This document shows positions 1 through 18,182 of a DNA stretch of 64,000 nt, one piece after another (positions within the stretch are counted from its first letter, which is position 1; the number at the start of each line of letters is the position of its first letter). The stretch is from Chaenocephalus aceratus (Eukaryota > Chordata > Actinopteri > Perciformes > Channichthyidae). The position numbers and the translations under genes are program-made. Location of the stretch: contig CM043800.1 of the NCBI GenBank assembly GCA_023974075.1, positions 28,349,452 through 28,413,451 on the forward strand, in the 5' to 3' direction. Under the pieces are notes generated by a model. It did not search any database. It was not told the DNA's origin and saw nothing but the letters and a program-made list of their open reading frames with translations.

Positions 1-64
1 GGATTTAAACAGATTTTTCTTATATCATGTATGGCATTTCCATTGCAGCCCTGTTATTGGTAAG

Positions 65-810
65 CAGAGATGGGGTCGTTACTAAAAAAAAGTAATATAT
101 TACATATTACATATTACTTTAAAAAAAAAGTAAAATATTACACTACTTCGTTACTCGTTACTTCGTTACTCTCTATATAAAGTAACTCGTTACCTTACTC
201 GCAGGGCCGGCCCGCCCCTCCCTGCAGGCAGATCACGCAGACTGCTAAAGTTTCAAATGTTCTCTTTAGTTCAGTTTCCATTGTCGCATAAGACTGATCC
301 AGATCCTGAATGTTTTCCTATCTGACCGTGGCTGTCCTCTGTCTCCTGCTATCTGTATATTTTGCGCAGTCGATCTCTGCTCACGCTGTTGCGTCGGCGT
401 GTTCTCCTGCGTGTTGGCCATGTGTTGCACTGGAACCAGATACCGCAAAGAAGACTTCAGCCGAGCACGTACGAACTGCGCATGCGTGAGTGGCAATAAC
501 TCTCCTTGCCAGCAGGCGGCGGTAGTGTGTATTCGTCATTCAAAACAGGCAACAACCGGAAAACAGAGAAGAAACAAATAGCTTTAGTTTCACCTTAGCA
601 TGTGTTCTTTGCAGGTGTTTGTTGAGGTTTTATTATGACTGATTTTAGTAAATAACGAAGTAACGCGTGTCGGGGCAATGTTAGTAACTGTAGTGTGATT
701 ACTGAATTATAAAAGTAGCGCATTACACTACTCCGTTACCGACAAAAGTAATATTATTACAGTAACGCGTTATAATATTACTTTTGAGTAACGCGTTACA
801 CCCAACTCTG
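65..810. mobile_element. hAT-type non-autonomous element with 8-bp TSD
   Basis: The left end begins CAGAGATGGG and the right end ends CCCAACTCTG, giving imperfect terminal inverted repeats. The flanks TTGGTAAG (57-64) and CTGGTAAG (811-818) match at 7 of 8 bases, as expected for a hAT 8-bp target-site duplication. The interior is rich in GTTAC/GTAAC blocks. Positions 199-240 resemble the end of the hAT element at 49684, so an older fragment may sit inside. No transposase ORF is visible. Confidence 0.75.
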
Positions 811-818
811 CTGGTAAG

Positions 819-1671
819 AGTCTTGAATCAAAAAATATTGTCAGTATCTTGTATTTTTCAGTCTGCAACATGGTTATTCATAAACTAGCATTGAAACAAT
901 TACTTTTTAAATAGTTTAGCCAATTGACATATATTGTATCTGCAATTACTTTGATGAATGATACACTTTAAAAACTGGTGTTCTTTTCAAGAGAAATCAA
1001 TGCCCACAATTAAATATTTTCAGTATTTACTCTCCTTTTTAATACGCTGAATGTATGTGGATTTTGTATTATAGACGAATTGTCCAAAGATTAAACAATT
1101 CACCATATGAATAGGGAAGTAATGAAAAACTAAAATACTTGCTAGTTTCATCCCTACATTAAACATGCAATTATATTACCGGGTAAACACATTTTGTCTC
1201 CCTTTAAAGTTGTAGTAAACTGTACTGTAAACAACATTTGACTAAAAAGTCCATTTAGATTATTTGTTATAGCTACCACAGTTAGTTGAGTACAACTGTA
1301 GTTTAGCTGAGACCACATGGCACCCCCCAGTGTGTACAGAGAATAACAACATCCAATACATTGAAAGAGCTTTTAAAATGAGGCATGATTTTATTGTTTT
1401 AATGCATGAAAAACACAAAACCCCTGTGTAGAGGTTTTCAAATATACACTATCTCATCAAATCTAAAGGAGGGATGGGTGATTACAGATTTCTTATTAAT
1501 CTAGAAATTGTAGTAATAGTTAGAAAAACTTGCATTATGGCATTTCATCATATCTGTCCGATCACAAATTAATTACTGTATAATCAAAAACCTTTAGATA
1601 CTTCACATTTTGAGCTTTTTTAAAATTTCAACACAACATGATAAGATTTGACTAAAAGAAACAAAGGAAAA
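819..1671. other. AT-rich non-coding stretch downstream of tmem106b
   Basis: No ORF, repeat structure or RNA gene is recognised here. A TTTATT at 1390-1395 reads AATAAA on the minus strand and could be a distal polyadenylation signal for tmem106b, which ends at 3282. That would give a 3' UTR of about 1.9 kb containing the SINE and the small hAT; this is inference. Confidence 0.35.
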
Positions 1672-1871
1672 CGTGGGCGTGTGGTGCAGTGGGTAGTGCG
1701 TTGGTGTTGGGATCAGGGGAGCACAGGTTCAAACCCCACTGCAGTCAGCATGTCGTTGTGTCCCTGGGCAAGACACTTCACCCCAAATTGCTCCTGTGGG
1801 GATTGCCCACAGTACTGAGTATGTAAGTCGCTTTGGATAAAAGCGACTTACAAGTGACATGTAATGTAATG
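1672..1871 (+). mobile_element. tRNA-derived SINE
   Basis: A tRNA-like head has an A-box-like GTGGTGCAGTGGG at 1681 and a B-box-like GGTTCAAACCC at 1726-1736. The body contains the GGGCAAGACACTTCACCCC block common in fish SINEs. The tail has the GTCGCTTTGGATAAAAGCG motif and ends in ATGTAATGTAATG. It is a retroposon, not a functional tRNA gene. Confidence 0.85.
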
Positions 1872-2491
1872 AAAACCAGTCCACTCATGATACAAGTTAA
1901 AGTGTGTTAGAATATTAAACACATTATTGCAAATTACACCATAGCCCACAAACATAAAACCACAATGAAAGGGAAGAAATTGCAATGAATCCAGATAAAG
2001 CATGTTAGGAAGCAAGACAGATGTGACATATTTTACATTTACACAGTTCAGCATGTTTATAGACCACTTTAATGCTTCACGTTAGCTATAAATTACCTTT
2101 TTTATAAATCCCTTTTACAGTAATCTTGTTACCTTGTAACAATATGTAGCAGTCTTCACAGTAGTCACATTTGCTTTTAAATCACTCAGGTGAATGCTAG
2201 CTAAACATAAGAAAAATACTTACACTACCTATACCCAAGCTAAAGAACTCTGAGCAAAAATAACAACTGATACAATATAAAACATCATCTATTTAGTGCT
2301 ACACAAATAAAGAATCATATTTCTATAAAGCAAAATAAAAAAGAGAAATTGACAGCAAAAAGAGAAACAGCAAAAAAAATTCCACTCTTGAACCTTGGTT
2401 GTATTTTTCATTAAAAGTGGTATAGAGTAGTACAGTAGGTGATACTCATTCTACATTCATTCATATCTATAGATATGGACCAGGTTAAAGT

Positions 2492-2870
2492 TAGCGATGC
2501 ACCAACTGCACATTTTTGGTCGATGTCAATTATGTTTCAAGTCTGACCTGTTGGTTTAGATTTCCTTTCTATCAACAAGAACTATAATTTACACAAACAG
2601 CTTTGCAACTTTCCTGATAATAAAAGTTGAATTTAATGTTTACAATACATATTTTTACCATTAACTAACATGTTCTCCAAAAATGTGCCCAGTTACAGTC
2701 CAACCATATCTGTATAATAACTCACTTTATGTCATTACCATAAATAATGACGATATGATGTGAGTGTGTGTGTGACCATAACCGAACCATTATGCGGCAT
2801 GTTTGTAAATTTCAAAGGCAAAAAAAATATATATGATTTTGGTTTCGGCCGAATGATTGGTGCATCGCTA
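2492..2870. mobile_element. hAT MITE with perfect 8-bp TSD
   Basis: A 379-bp element has terminal inverted repeats TAGCGATGCACCAA and TTGGTGCATCGCTA. It is flanked by perfect GTTAAAGT duplications (2484-2491 and 2871-2878). There is no coding capacity. It lies 3' of the tmem106b stop codon. Confidence 0.9.
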
Positions 2871-3281
2871 GTTAAAGTGCATCATATCTGAAACTAATGC
2901 TTTCTGAAATGTAATTGTTCAGGAATCACAGTGAAAACACAGTGAAAACATGATGGGAATGTTATCCATTTATGTGAATATTAAATTACATAACTTATTT
3001 TGTTGGCACCTGGGTGAAAAATGACAACAAACCTTGAGGCAAGTAATGCAAAATATGTCTTCTCTACTTTGAACAGCCTGTTTGACAAGTTTCAACCCAA
3101 AGAAGCTCTTGCAAGTGTTTGGGAATCGTAAGAATGGATGAGCCACTGACTAGTTTAACAAAAGTTATGTCCCTATGCATTATTTCATTGTCATTGTGCA
3201 AGGATTTGCCTCGTGGAAGTCAGCCTGTTTTTCTGTTAGACCACAGCAGTGTTTTAATGCTTGGGCTCCTTCTGTTTCTTT

Positions 3282-8875
<5,594 letters not shown>

Positions 8876-9325
8876 ATTTGCAGCCGTCTGTACACAACAC
8901 AAAAGATAGCATGAGCCGAGAGGAACCGCCATGTAGGTACAGCAGGAAATGCTGACTAACCACATGCCACACAGCGGTCTGAATGTGAAATGGGACCTGG
9001 ACGAATTCCAGGCCACATTTTCCAAGAAAAAAGGCTCCGGTAAAATGACCTAATACAACTGAAATAATTCTGTGATGCTTAATGGAGACACATATGTTAA
9101 CTTTACTTAATGTACGTTTGTTGAATCCTCTGTATACAGACTTTTATAGGGTTTTGTATTGGCAATAACCTGGCATCAAAATGGTAATGCTTTAAGTTTT
9201 AGCTTATTGCGATATGGCTAGTAGGCAAAGCAATATAATGTCATTTTTTGTGTCCTTTCAAAACATTTTCATAGCATTGTTAGAGTTATTTTTTTCGACA
9301 CACATACAGTACATATGCTTTAAGG

Positions 9326-10411
9326 CAGGGGTGGGGAACCTCCGGCCTCCGGGCCGTATACGGCCCGCGAGACAATTTGATACGGCCCTCGAGGTAACAC
9401 ACGCAAAAATGAAAAAAAATTAAGAAATCTAGACCGCAAAATATGTAAGCGAGTGCCTGTTTTTCCTGGCCAAGGTCAGGGTCCTTGAATACAACACGAG
9501 CCTAACGTGTCATCACGTGGTATATGTCTCGTCTGACTGGGGTTTAGAGCTGCCGGAGAGCAGAGCACCAGAACGCTGCTCCGGGCCGGGACTTCACAAA
9601 TGTCAGTAGCCATAAGGAGCCGTACACATGCCGCAGTTTTTGCGTGGCTGTGTCTTTAGTTGAAAGCCCAGTGGCGATCTGTTCATCTGTCATACTGATC
9701 ATACAGTCAATGACTTTGTTGTTATTAGCATCTGGTTAGCTAGCTATGCTAACGAATATAAGAAGCTTTTTCTACTACCAGTGAGGTAAAGGCACATCTT
9801 TATATGATCATTATAGCTATAAGAGAATACAGTAAACGGGTATAAAATACTATATGACAGTAAAAAAAAGTTGTTATTAATAAACAAGAATACAGTTTGA
9901 AAGGAGAGTGATTTGTAAAATATCCATAAAGAAAAAGAAAATCTGCTTCCAGTTCTGTTTCATCTGGGTGCTGAGAGAGGTTTCCATAGATCTCCTAATG
10001 TTGCTCTCAAATGAGAGAGGTTTCCATAGATCTCCTAATGTTGCTCTCAAAGTGCACCAGATTGATGCTTTCAACTTCAATATTTAAAAAAAATCTTCCC
10101 GGGGAGGTTAGGGTCCCCCCCCCCACTTAAATCATGTTCACATGGATAGGAAACTAAATTGCACTCATCTTGTGTCCATATCTTTCTGTTTTGGTGGTCA
10201 TGCCACAACTGTGCACGTGCATGCATGCGCAAATCATGGTTAAATATCTGGATTAAGAGGTTGCTTTTTCTTTGCACAGCCTGAAAGAAAGGCCAAATGA
10301 ATGGGCTGTGATTTTAGTATTTTTAAGCAGACGTCAATAATTTGTACGGCCCTCGGAGGATGTTGAAAACATTGAAATGGCCCTTGAGAGGAAAAAGGTT
10401 CCCCACCCCTG
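9326..10411. mobile_element. hAT element with perfect 8-bp TSD
   Basis: The terminal repeats are CAGGGGTGGGGAACC and GGTTCCCCACCCCTG, with a perfect TSD CTTTAAGG (9318-9325 and 10412-10419). It lies in the first intron of tmem106b. Positions 10040-10135 match part of the 50563 element, so it contains a fragment of another family. There is no transposase ORF. Confidence 0.92.
9972..10051. repeat. Perfect 40-bp tandem duplication
   Basis: Positions 9972-10011 and 10012-10051 are identical 40-bp units starting TGAGAGAGGTTTCC. The duplication lies inside the 9326 hAT element and is absent from the homologous segment near 51570. Confidence 0.9.
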
Positions 10412-10419
10412 CTTTAAGG

Positions 10420-11216
10420 ACTTATATGACCATCTTTTGGTACTTTAATTAACATTGTGTAAGCCACAATGTAAGCCTTTAACATGTAACAGAGTATTTC
10501 TGCACTTTGGTAATATTTTTTAAACATTAGAACAAGATCCGGTACTTCATACATCTAACATAAAACACAGCAGTAATATTAATACAACATTATTTGGGAG
10601 GGGTGATGTACAACTAGCCGGTGATTGCAAAATGCACCATGACAAATTCTTACATCACAATGAGTGCTTCTACTTAATAGATTTAGTAGATTAGGCTGAT
10701 AACACATAGCAGGGCCTACTAACTCCACAAGGCTGAATGCAGGGCTTTTACTGGTAGTGGATTCTTTTCACAGACTATTAGTGCGTTTACAAGGATCTGA
10801 ATATTTCTTCCACCAAAAAGCTACCGATACATTATGTACAAGACACACCGTGCAGATGATAATAAGAGATGCCTCCGACACACAGCACGCTGTCACTCAG
10901 TACAGGATGTCTGTTATGAGTCTGTGAACACAGGCCGCTGGGCTGCAGAGACTCAGCAAGAACACAACGTACCGGCCGCATGAACACTGCTAAAACCTAT
11001 CTATTCTTCCTCCAAAAGGCGATATTTGGTCTCTACATTTTGATTTCAACAGCATCATCAATATTGTTCTTAATTTCGTCGCGTAATTCTGATATTTAAT
11101 GAACACATCGTTCGAATTAATGGCATCGCAACAGGAGAATCCGCATATATTCGTTACCCTGGTTGTTATATGTTGTGCAGTCAGTAAACTACATATTGTT
11201 TTCCCGTTAGCTAACG
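10420..11216. other. Non-coding intron 1 sequence of tmem106b
   Basis: This lies between the intronic hAT and the predicted first exon. I see no gene or recognisable repeat; small ORFs here are not supported by any motif. Confidence 0.5.
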
Positions 11217-11350
11217 TCTTACCTGTTATTTGTTTTACTTGCTTAACATTCGTTGTCCTCGCTGTTTGTTGTGGTCCAGCACAGCAGTGGAGAATGAAGC
11301 CGATGGGAACGCCCCCTCGTCTCCTGATTGGCCAGACTCGTGTCATATGT
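11217..11350 (-). promoter_or_regulatory. tmem106b: Likely tmem106b promoter and non-coding exon 1
   Basis: On the minus strand a good donor (CAG then GTAAGA, plus-strand TCTTAC at 11217-11222) can splice to the acceptor TGTACAG just above 8887, upstream of the ATG at 8875. Just upstream the minus strand has a CCAAT-type GGCCAATCAG (about 11325) and a GC-box-like GGGGGCG (about 11310). TMEM106B has 5' non-coding exons in other vertebrates. The exact start site is not determinable from sequence. Confidence 0.5.
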
Positions 11351-12192
11351 GGTCACCGTGCGGACCCTACCACAACAACACAGGGGGACAATGACAGTTA
11401 TTGGTTGCGGAATTATTCAGATCAGTGCTTGAATTGAAATAAAAAGGTGCCAGTACTCTAAATCAGCAATTGTTTCGAGTCAATTTATTTATACAGCCCA
11501 AAAACAAGTATTTGGCTCAAAGTCATAGTATATCCTATATGCTAGAGGGTTTGTCTCTTTACTGTATATTATAGAAACAAAATGACTCAGGGTGCATCTA
11601 AGATTAGAGGGGGTGCTGTGGTAAAGTACTATTTTTATAAGTGGGGAGTGGACCTGACACCCTCGGGGGTTTGTTTTTAAATATTGAAGTTAGATGCATA
11701 AATCTGGTGCACTTTGAGAGCAAAATGAAGAGATATATGGATACCTCTCAACATCCATAATGAAACAACTGTAAACAGATTTACTTTTTCTTTATGGATA
11801 TAAAAGAAAGTAAAGCCTGACTCCTACTGGCGGCTGGTTAAATGACTCCTCGTCCCTGAGTACACTCGCCATATTTCAGCAGGAAAGGAGAGAGGGAATC
11901 CTTGTCCGGCGACAACCGCTGTCTTTTCGCACTATTATTAAGCCACGCTAACATTTTCGAAATGCTAACGTTATGTGATGTATTTTCTGCTCTAGTCTAT
12001 CGCTGCGGCGCGTCATAGGTACGCTGGGCATATTTGTTGTCATGCGTCAAATTTCAGGGCCTGTTTTATATTCTGTTTTATCATTAATGTCCTATAATAT
12101 AATCTTCCTGTGCCAGAATAATGCACATGGACGCATCAAAGCTTTGTGATTGGCCGGCGTGACCCTATGTGTCGGGGCGTGGCTGGTAGGCA

Positions 12193-12697
12193 GTGGGCAC
12201 TCGTTCGCTGACGTTGTCCATGTCAACAGGAGTGACAGTCCGCACACACACAAGACCGCAATTATGGCAGAAGCAAAAAAGTCCAAAATATATTTTTCAC
12301 TCCGAGTGGGAGGATGATTATTTTTGTATCTATCTATTCCAATTCATCTGTCTCATCTGCAATGCGAGCGTGGCTTTATCGAAGAAGGGTAATTTAGGAG
12401 CGGCATTTCAAAACAGTGCACAAACGCTACGAGACGGAATTCCCTCCTAATTCTGCCCTTGGCTCCCAAAAGGTGAGGGACCTGAAAGGACAGCTAAATG
12501 CACAGCAGTCCATTTTCACCAGGCCCAACAACAAGAGCAAGGCTGCCTGCTACCATATAATATTATCGTGTCAGTCACTTGCGAAACACATGAAGTCTTT
12601 CAAAGACGGCGAAGTTGTGAAAGAAGCTTTCCTGGAGTCTGCTGACGCGCTTTTGGGGGACAGTAAAAATAACAGTAGCATTTCAACAGGTTTTTGA
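12193..12697 (+). pseudogene. hAT transposase N-terminus (GTF2IRD2/ZBED-like), frameshifted
   Basis: Frame pieces at 12193-12450 and 12416-12697 read FHSEWEDDYF, CLICNASVALSKKGNL, HKRYETEFPPNSALGSQ and FKDGEVVKEAFLESADALL. These are the BED finger and the following region of a well-known vertebrate hAT transposase group (GTF2IRD2- or SCAND3/ZBED-like). A frameshift separates the zinc-finger cysteines from the histidine side. The catalytic RNase H-like part is absent, and the Gypsy element begins 116 bp later. Confidence 0.75.
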
Positions 12698-12812
12698 TAC
12701 AATAAAAACTCAAGTTAGATACCGTTATTAATCAGCTGTATTTTTGTTTGAACTTATTCATTATAATTATTGTACAAAATGGTATAAGAATGCAAACTTA
12801 AATTGATTATAG

Positions 12813-13022
12813 TGTGGTGACACGTTATTGGACATAATTCACCTCTCTTATTGTGTTGCCACACGGACCCTTTAGTGGGAACACCTGTAGCGTTAGCACC
12901 CATTCCTGCTAGCTCGTCAAGCAGAGCAGTTGATGTATTAACCTCTCTATGATTAATGGATAATAAAGATTGGAACTCTGTTCTTAATACACCGCCTCCG
13001 ACTCCCTTTTCCTGGCACTACA
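12813..13022 (+). repeat. 5' LTR of truncated Ty3/Gypsy element
   Basis: The segment begins TGTGGTGACACG, ends CACTACA, and contains an AATAAA at about 12962. It is directly followed by TGGTGACCCCGACG, a primer-binding-site-like sequence, and then gag. No matching 3' LTR is seen, because the element is truncated after the RT. Confidence 0.6.
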
Positions 13023-15160
13023 CTGGTGACCCCGACGTTTCCGAGAAAGTTTCCGGAAAATTAACGAGCATGGCTGAAGGCGATGTGTTCGTAAAGCTGC
13101 CGGAATTCTGGGAGCACGCCGCGGAGGCATGGTTCGCACATGTGGAGGCGCACTTCGCCTGCCGATAGGTCTGTGACGGGGACCTGAAATACTACCATGT
13201 GGTAGCAGCGCTGGGCAGCTCTACGTCGTCCAGGTTGGTGGGATTCATCGCAGCCCCCCCACATCATGGCAAATATGAGGCGATTAAGGCCCTCCTCCTT
13301 AAGACATTTAGCTTATCTGCTAAGGAGAGGGCCCGCCAGTTACTTGACATTCAAGGCCTAGGAGACAGCAAGCCATCTCAGCTAATGGAGAAAATGCTAA
13401 ATCTGCTAGGGGGGAAGATCCCCGGATTTTATTCACGGAGATTTTCCTGCGTCACTTGCCTCCCCGGGTCCAGACGGCGCTGGCCAACACGCCTGTCACG
13501 GAGCCGCGTGCCTTGGCTGAGGAAGCGGATCGTTTTTTCCTGGCTACACAACAGCCCAGTGCAGAGACGTTAGCCGCGATGCGCAGCGGCCCATCTGCAG
13601 TCAAGACAGCATGGCGGGGGAGCCGGCGTGGAGACACCGGAGAGTGCTTTTACCACGCACGTTTCGGGGCAATGGCGAAGAAGTGCATCGCTCCGTGCAG
13701 CTACAAACCCCCGGGAAACGGAGGGGCCGGCGCTCAGTAGTGGCCCTGAGCGTCGGCGGCACGTGCAGGCTCCTCTTCGTCAGCGACAGCGTTTCGGGAA
13801 GCCTGTTTCTGTGTGACACGGGCGCTCAACGGAGCGTAGTTCCCGCGTCGAGTGAAGACGTCACCCGGGGAGGGCACGGACCGCGATTGACGACGGCTAA
13901 CGGCGGTCCCATTCGCACGTACGGTGTGAGGCCTATGTGTTTGTGCATCGGAGGACAGCGTTTCAGCTGGGATTTTGTGACAGCGGACATTTCTTTTCCC
14001 CTCCTCGGAGCGGATTTTTTGTGTGCTCATGGACTCTTAGTGGACGTTAAGAATAGGTGTTTGGTTGATGCCTTGACGTTTTCTTCCCTCGTGTGCACAC
14101 TTGGCAGCGCAGCGTACGACGGGCTGTCGGGCTCGCTGTTAGGGGCAGACACGTTTCTCAGACTGTTGGCCGAGTTTCCAGACCTGTCGCTGCCCACCTT
14201 CTCTGTGCTTACCACAAAGCATGGCGTGGAACACCACGTCACTACCGAGGGGCCTCCTGTCTACGCCAGGGCCCGGCGATTGAACCCTTCTAAGCTGGCT
14301 GTGGCGAGGGCGGAGTTCGCAACCATGGAGCGCCTGGGCATTGTCCGCCGCTCCGACAGTCCTTGGGCTTCCCCCCTGCACGTCGTCCCCAAACCGAACG
14401 GCGGGTTCCGCCCGTGCGGGGATTACCGCCGACTCAACGACGCCACTACGCCTGACCGCTATCCAGTGCCGCACATTCAGGACTTTTCGGCGCATCTGGC
14501 CGGTACAGGGGTGTTTTCCAAGGTGGACCTGGTGCGTGGATACCACCTGGTGCCCATGCACCTCCTGGACATTCCCAAGACGGCAGTGATAACACCTTTT
14601 GGACTTTTTGAGTTCCTGCGGATGCCTTTTGGACTCAAGAATGCCGCTCAGACGTTCCAGCGCCTGATGGATTCGGTGCTGCGGGACCTTGACGTTTGTG
14701 TTTGTCTACCTCGACGACATACTCGTCGCCAGCGCTTCAGTGCAGGAGCAACCTGTCCCACCTCCGAGCCTTTTCACACGACTCAACGAACACGGATTAA
14801 TCATCAATCCTGCAAAGTGCACAGTTCGGTGTGTGTCTGACATTGATTTCCTGGGCACCGCGTCACCAAGGGCGGTGGCGACACCTCTGCCAGCGAAGGT
14901 GGAGGCTGTTGCGGCTTTTCCTCGCCCGCTCACAGCCGGTCGCTCCGTGAGTTTCTCGGGGATGGTGGACCTTCTACCACCGTTTCATCGCCCGGGCCGC
15001 ACACATCATGCGGCCGCTGTATGAAGCGTTGAAAAGGCAAGACCCCCATCCAGGCGATCGACTGGACAGCAGAGGCAGAACGTCGCTTTTGCTGAGGTCA
15101 AGACCGCGTTGGCTCAGCGGCTTTGCTGGCACACCCATCAATCTACGGCACTTTGGCAAC
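13023..15160 (+). pseudogene. Ty3/Gypsy gag-pol, broken and 3'-truncated
   Basis: Gag starts at an ATG near 13070 and is interrupted by a TAG near 13166 and by a frameshift near 13412. It ends in a cysteine/histidine segment, CFYHARFG...KKC, typical of this Gypsy group. Pol (about 13740-15160) has the protease motif LCDTGAQRS and the RT blocks FSKVDLVRGYH and MPFGLKNAAQTFQ. After a frameshift near 14695 it has the catalytic YLDD. The sequence stops at the start of the RNase H region. RNase H, integrase and the 3' LTR are missing. Confidence 0.85.
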
Positions 15161-16460
15161 TTAACACATACGTTTTAAAAATGCTTAATAAGCACCGTAA
15201 CTTCATGATCTAATTTCTAGGTCATAATCGTTTGTTTCCATGAACGGCCGACTGCTGTGTGACGCAAATGCTGCGGCTGCAAGGCATTGTGGGGCAGCAT
15301 TTTCTTCTCTCCTTTCGTTTAGGGAGGTCCAGTGGTTCCTAAGCTAAAGGAGGTTATAAAGGAAGTTTGAAACCTCCTTTCCTATCATTCTAGAGAATTC
15401 GAACGGCTCTTATCATGGCTGCCACTGAGGGACTTCCGGGTCATTTAACTCCGTTAGGAAGGTTCCTAAGCTAAATGGACTATTCGACTTCAGCCCATGA
15501 GAACCGCAGTGACGCGTCCTAAAAACCCGGAAATAAACTTCTTCCGGTTCCTTCGTCAAAAACGGAATGCAATTTCTCCATAGGATTTTGGAAAATAGCT
15601 CGAAATAAGGTCTGTCGTTGACACACATTTAAGAGAGGGATCACGTTTTGTTCAGCCGGATAATCTCCACATGTCAACCCTACTTTTATAATTTTTTAAT
15701 CATAAATCTATTCGCTAGAAGCAAAATGCTAACGTTATGCTATAAAACGAACTACAAGCTAGTACAGCAGCAGGGTCGCACGACTTCAACGTCATGCCAA
15801 CTTAAGATCGTTTCAACTGACTTGCACTGAAACTGCACTTTGAAACACTTTAAATATATTATTAACATTTTAAACTGTATACCCCGGTTATCTAGGCCCT
15901 TTTTTTGTTTGTTTAATGTATAACCACGTTTATCTAGGCCCTTTTTGTTTTGTTTTATGTATACATGTGACATGTATACATACGTATCCAGAAATATCTG
16001 GATGTATAACACATGTAGAATTTTTGAAAATAAAGCTGACTTTGACTTCTGCGTGCTTGCATATTTTAACAAAGCTTTAATTTTAGCCACACAATTTAAC
16101 TAGAAGTCATGGCTGTCAATGACCAGTCTGATATCGTTTTACAAAGATGACAAGAAGTGTAGATAGAGGAGAGAACCACTACAAGTCAGGACACGCACAA
16201 CAGTGCAGCCTAGATGAAGGTGTGCTTACCGGTGTTGTCAGGGCTAGCATGAGGGACAAGGTTTATAGTGTCGGTGAGAAGTGATAGCAAGAGTACCGTT
16301 AACCTAGAGTTAATTTATTCACATTAGTGACATTAATTCCCATCAACAAATCCATTTTATGTGTCACATGAAATCTTTATACAAATATTACACACCAGAA
16401 AACACAGAAATATCCATGAAATAAACATACAGTATAGGCTATAAACAATTAAAGGGATAA

Positions 16461-18182
16461 TTGGGAAGGCATTACAAATGTAAATATATTTTAAATAATA
16501 AAACAATCCCACCACCACAGGTATCTACAGGAGAACAGGGAATTCTCTCCACAAAATGTGAATGCCCACGTGGAGAATGGAAATGCAGTCATAAAGCTGC
16601 ATTAGCCATCTTTGCCATCCACAATTTCAGCTGCACTCAACACCCCCTGTCAGTGGAAGAAGCCAAAGGCAGCTAAATGTACGCATTCAGTGGAGGAGCT
16701 ATTTCCTAAAACTAGGGATGTCCCGATCACCTTTTTTTGCTCCCGATCCGATTCCGATCATTTGATTTTGACAATCTGCCGATACCGATTGTTCCCGATC
16801 CGATCTTTATGCAATGCATTAAGAGAAAAAAAAGGTAACAGATAACGGCTGGCCATCCAACGCGATGAATTCAGCTATCTTGGCTGTTATTTGTTTTGGC
16901 CTTTTCATTGTTCTGGGGCAGTTTGTCTTTCCTTTTAGAAGTCTCTGAAAGTATCGGTTGTTTCAGTGCCGTTACCCCGAGTGGCCGCTGTGTACTCGTC
17001 GTGTTGTTGTTGGTGTTGTTTCTCAGGTAGCGTATTAGATTGGTCGTGTTGAACGTAGCTCTGTTCTTTCCACCACGCGGAACCTCCACCTTGCAAACAT
17101 TGCATCTGGCTGTTACACTGCCTTCACTTTCAATTTTAATAATACTTCCAAACTCCTGACATTTTCTCTGTCCCGACTCCCGAGTCACCAGCTGAACGTA
17201 GCCTCTCGTTAGCTTACTGCTACTATTAGACACTGCGCCCACTCTGTTGCCAGATTTCAGAGAAATAAGCAACCAGGTCTATGAAAACAAGCCCAAAGAA
17301 AAGCAACACATACATGATGTTGTGTAATTTTAAACCAAAACTAAGTCCTCAGGATGACTTTAAGACGTGAACATGGTCATTTTTGTTTGTAACATTAAAT
17401 AATAAAAAAAAAAAATTATAAAAAAATAAAATAAAAAAATGTCCCGATCCCCGATTTTTTTCTCCCGATTCCGATCTTTTGAAAATCACGTGATCGGCTC
17501 CGATCCCCGATGACGTGATCGGATCGGGACATCTCTACCTAAAACCAATAACTCATTCAACCCGCTGACAAGAGAGCCCACCTCCGAAGATCGTGACTGG
17601 CTGAGGGACAGACTCGGGGGCAGGTTCTCAGGAATTTTTGGCTTCTCTCCCCCGAGCCAGAAGAGGAACACTACAGCTTGGAAACATTTACTGTTCCTGA
17701 AATTATCAAATCTGTTGGGCATCAGGGACCTGAGGCAATTGTGGCAAGCATGGCATTGTCTGAGGAGCAACAGAGGGCAATTCAGGTGGCTACCACTGGT
17801 CAGCGAACCAACCCAAACTGGCATTTGTTCAGGAAAGGAAGGTTGACTTTGGAGCAACTTTGGAGCTGTCCTGAGGTCAAAACGTGTGACTGCTTCCCTT
17901 AGTGCCAGGGTGCTAGGGCAACAACAGGCCCTTGATGGTGTTTTGTCTGTACAGTGGGGGACTATGAATGAATGTGAGGGCGTCAGGGCATTCACCACTG
18001 CAACCCAGATGCAGGTCCATGAGTCAGGTTTGTGGCTCTCCCAATCAGGATTGTTGGGGGCATCTCCAGATAGTCTGGAGGTAAAGTGTCCCTACGGAGC
18101 CAGGGAAATGACAATTAGTGAAGCATTGCAAATCAAGGGCTTCTGTGTCAGTAAGGAGGGAGAAAACATTCAGCCTGCGTGA
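16461..18182 (+). pseudogene. SWIM zinc finger/YqaJ exonuclease-like gene, decayed and split
   Basis: The first part (16461-16712) has CECPRGEWKCSH, a CxCx6CxH SWIM motif, after a possible acceptor at 16520. A frameshift near 16640 precedes VEELFPKT. A hAT (16713-17537) then interrupts the frame, which resumes with NNSFNPLTREP. Further on, QRTNPNWHLFRKGRLT and LGASPDSLEVKCPYG match the YqaJ/lambda-exonuclease fold: the SPD and EVK elements of a PD-(D/E)xK nuclease. The segment between SPD and EVK appears short. A frameshift near 17880 separates the last two parts. YqaJ proteins process DNA ends in phages; the role in this element is unknown. Confidence 0.65.
16713..17537 (-). mobile_element. 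hAT element with perfect 8-bp TSD, inserted in the YqaJ gene
   Basis: The ends are TAGGGATGTCCCGATC and GGATCGGGACATCTCTA. The TSD CCTAAAAC is perfect (16705-16712 and 17538-17545). A minus-strand ORF (16871..17272) holds a degenerate BED finger with the CNVCKVEVPRGG and TTNL elements, so the element is a deleted hAT copy. The second BED histidine region is mutated (IRYLRNN). Confidence 0.92.

Noticed and set aside
1681..1740. tRNA gene
   Set aside because: A and B boxes are present, but the sequence continues into a SINE body and tail; no proper cloverleaf is seen.
11099..11437. Plus-strand ORF of 112 codons, hydrophobic N-terminus
   Set aside because: Overlaps the predicted promoter and exon 1 of tmem106b; no splice support or recognisable family.
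15413..16090. Small ORFs on both strands
   Set aside because: They lie in the inverted repeat of the YqaJ element and its AT-rich flank, with no motif.
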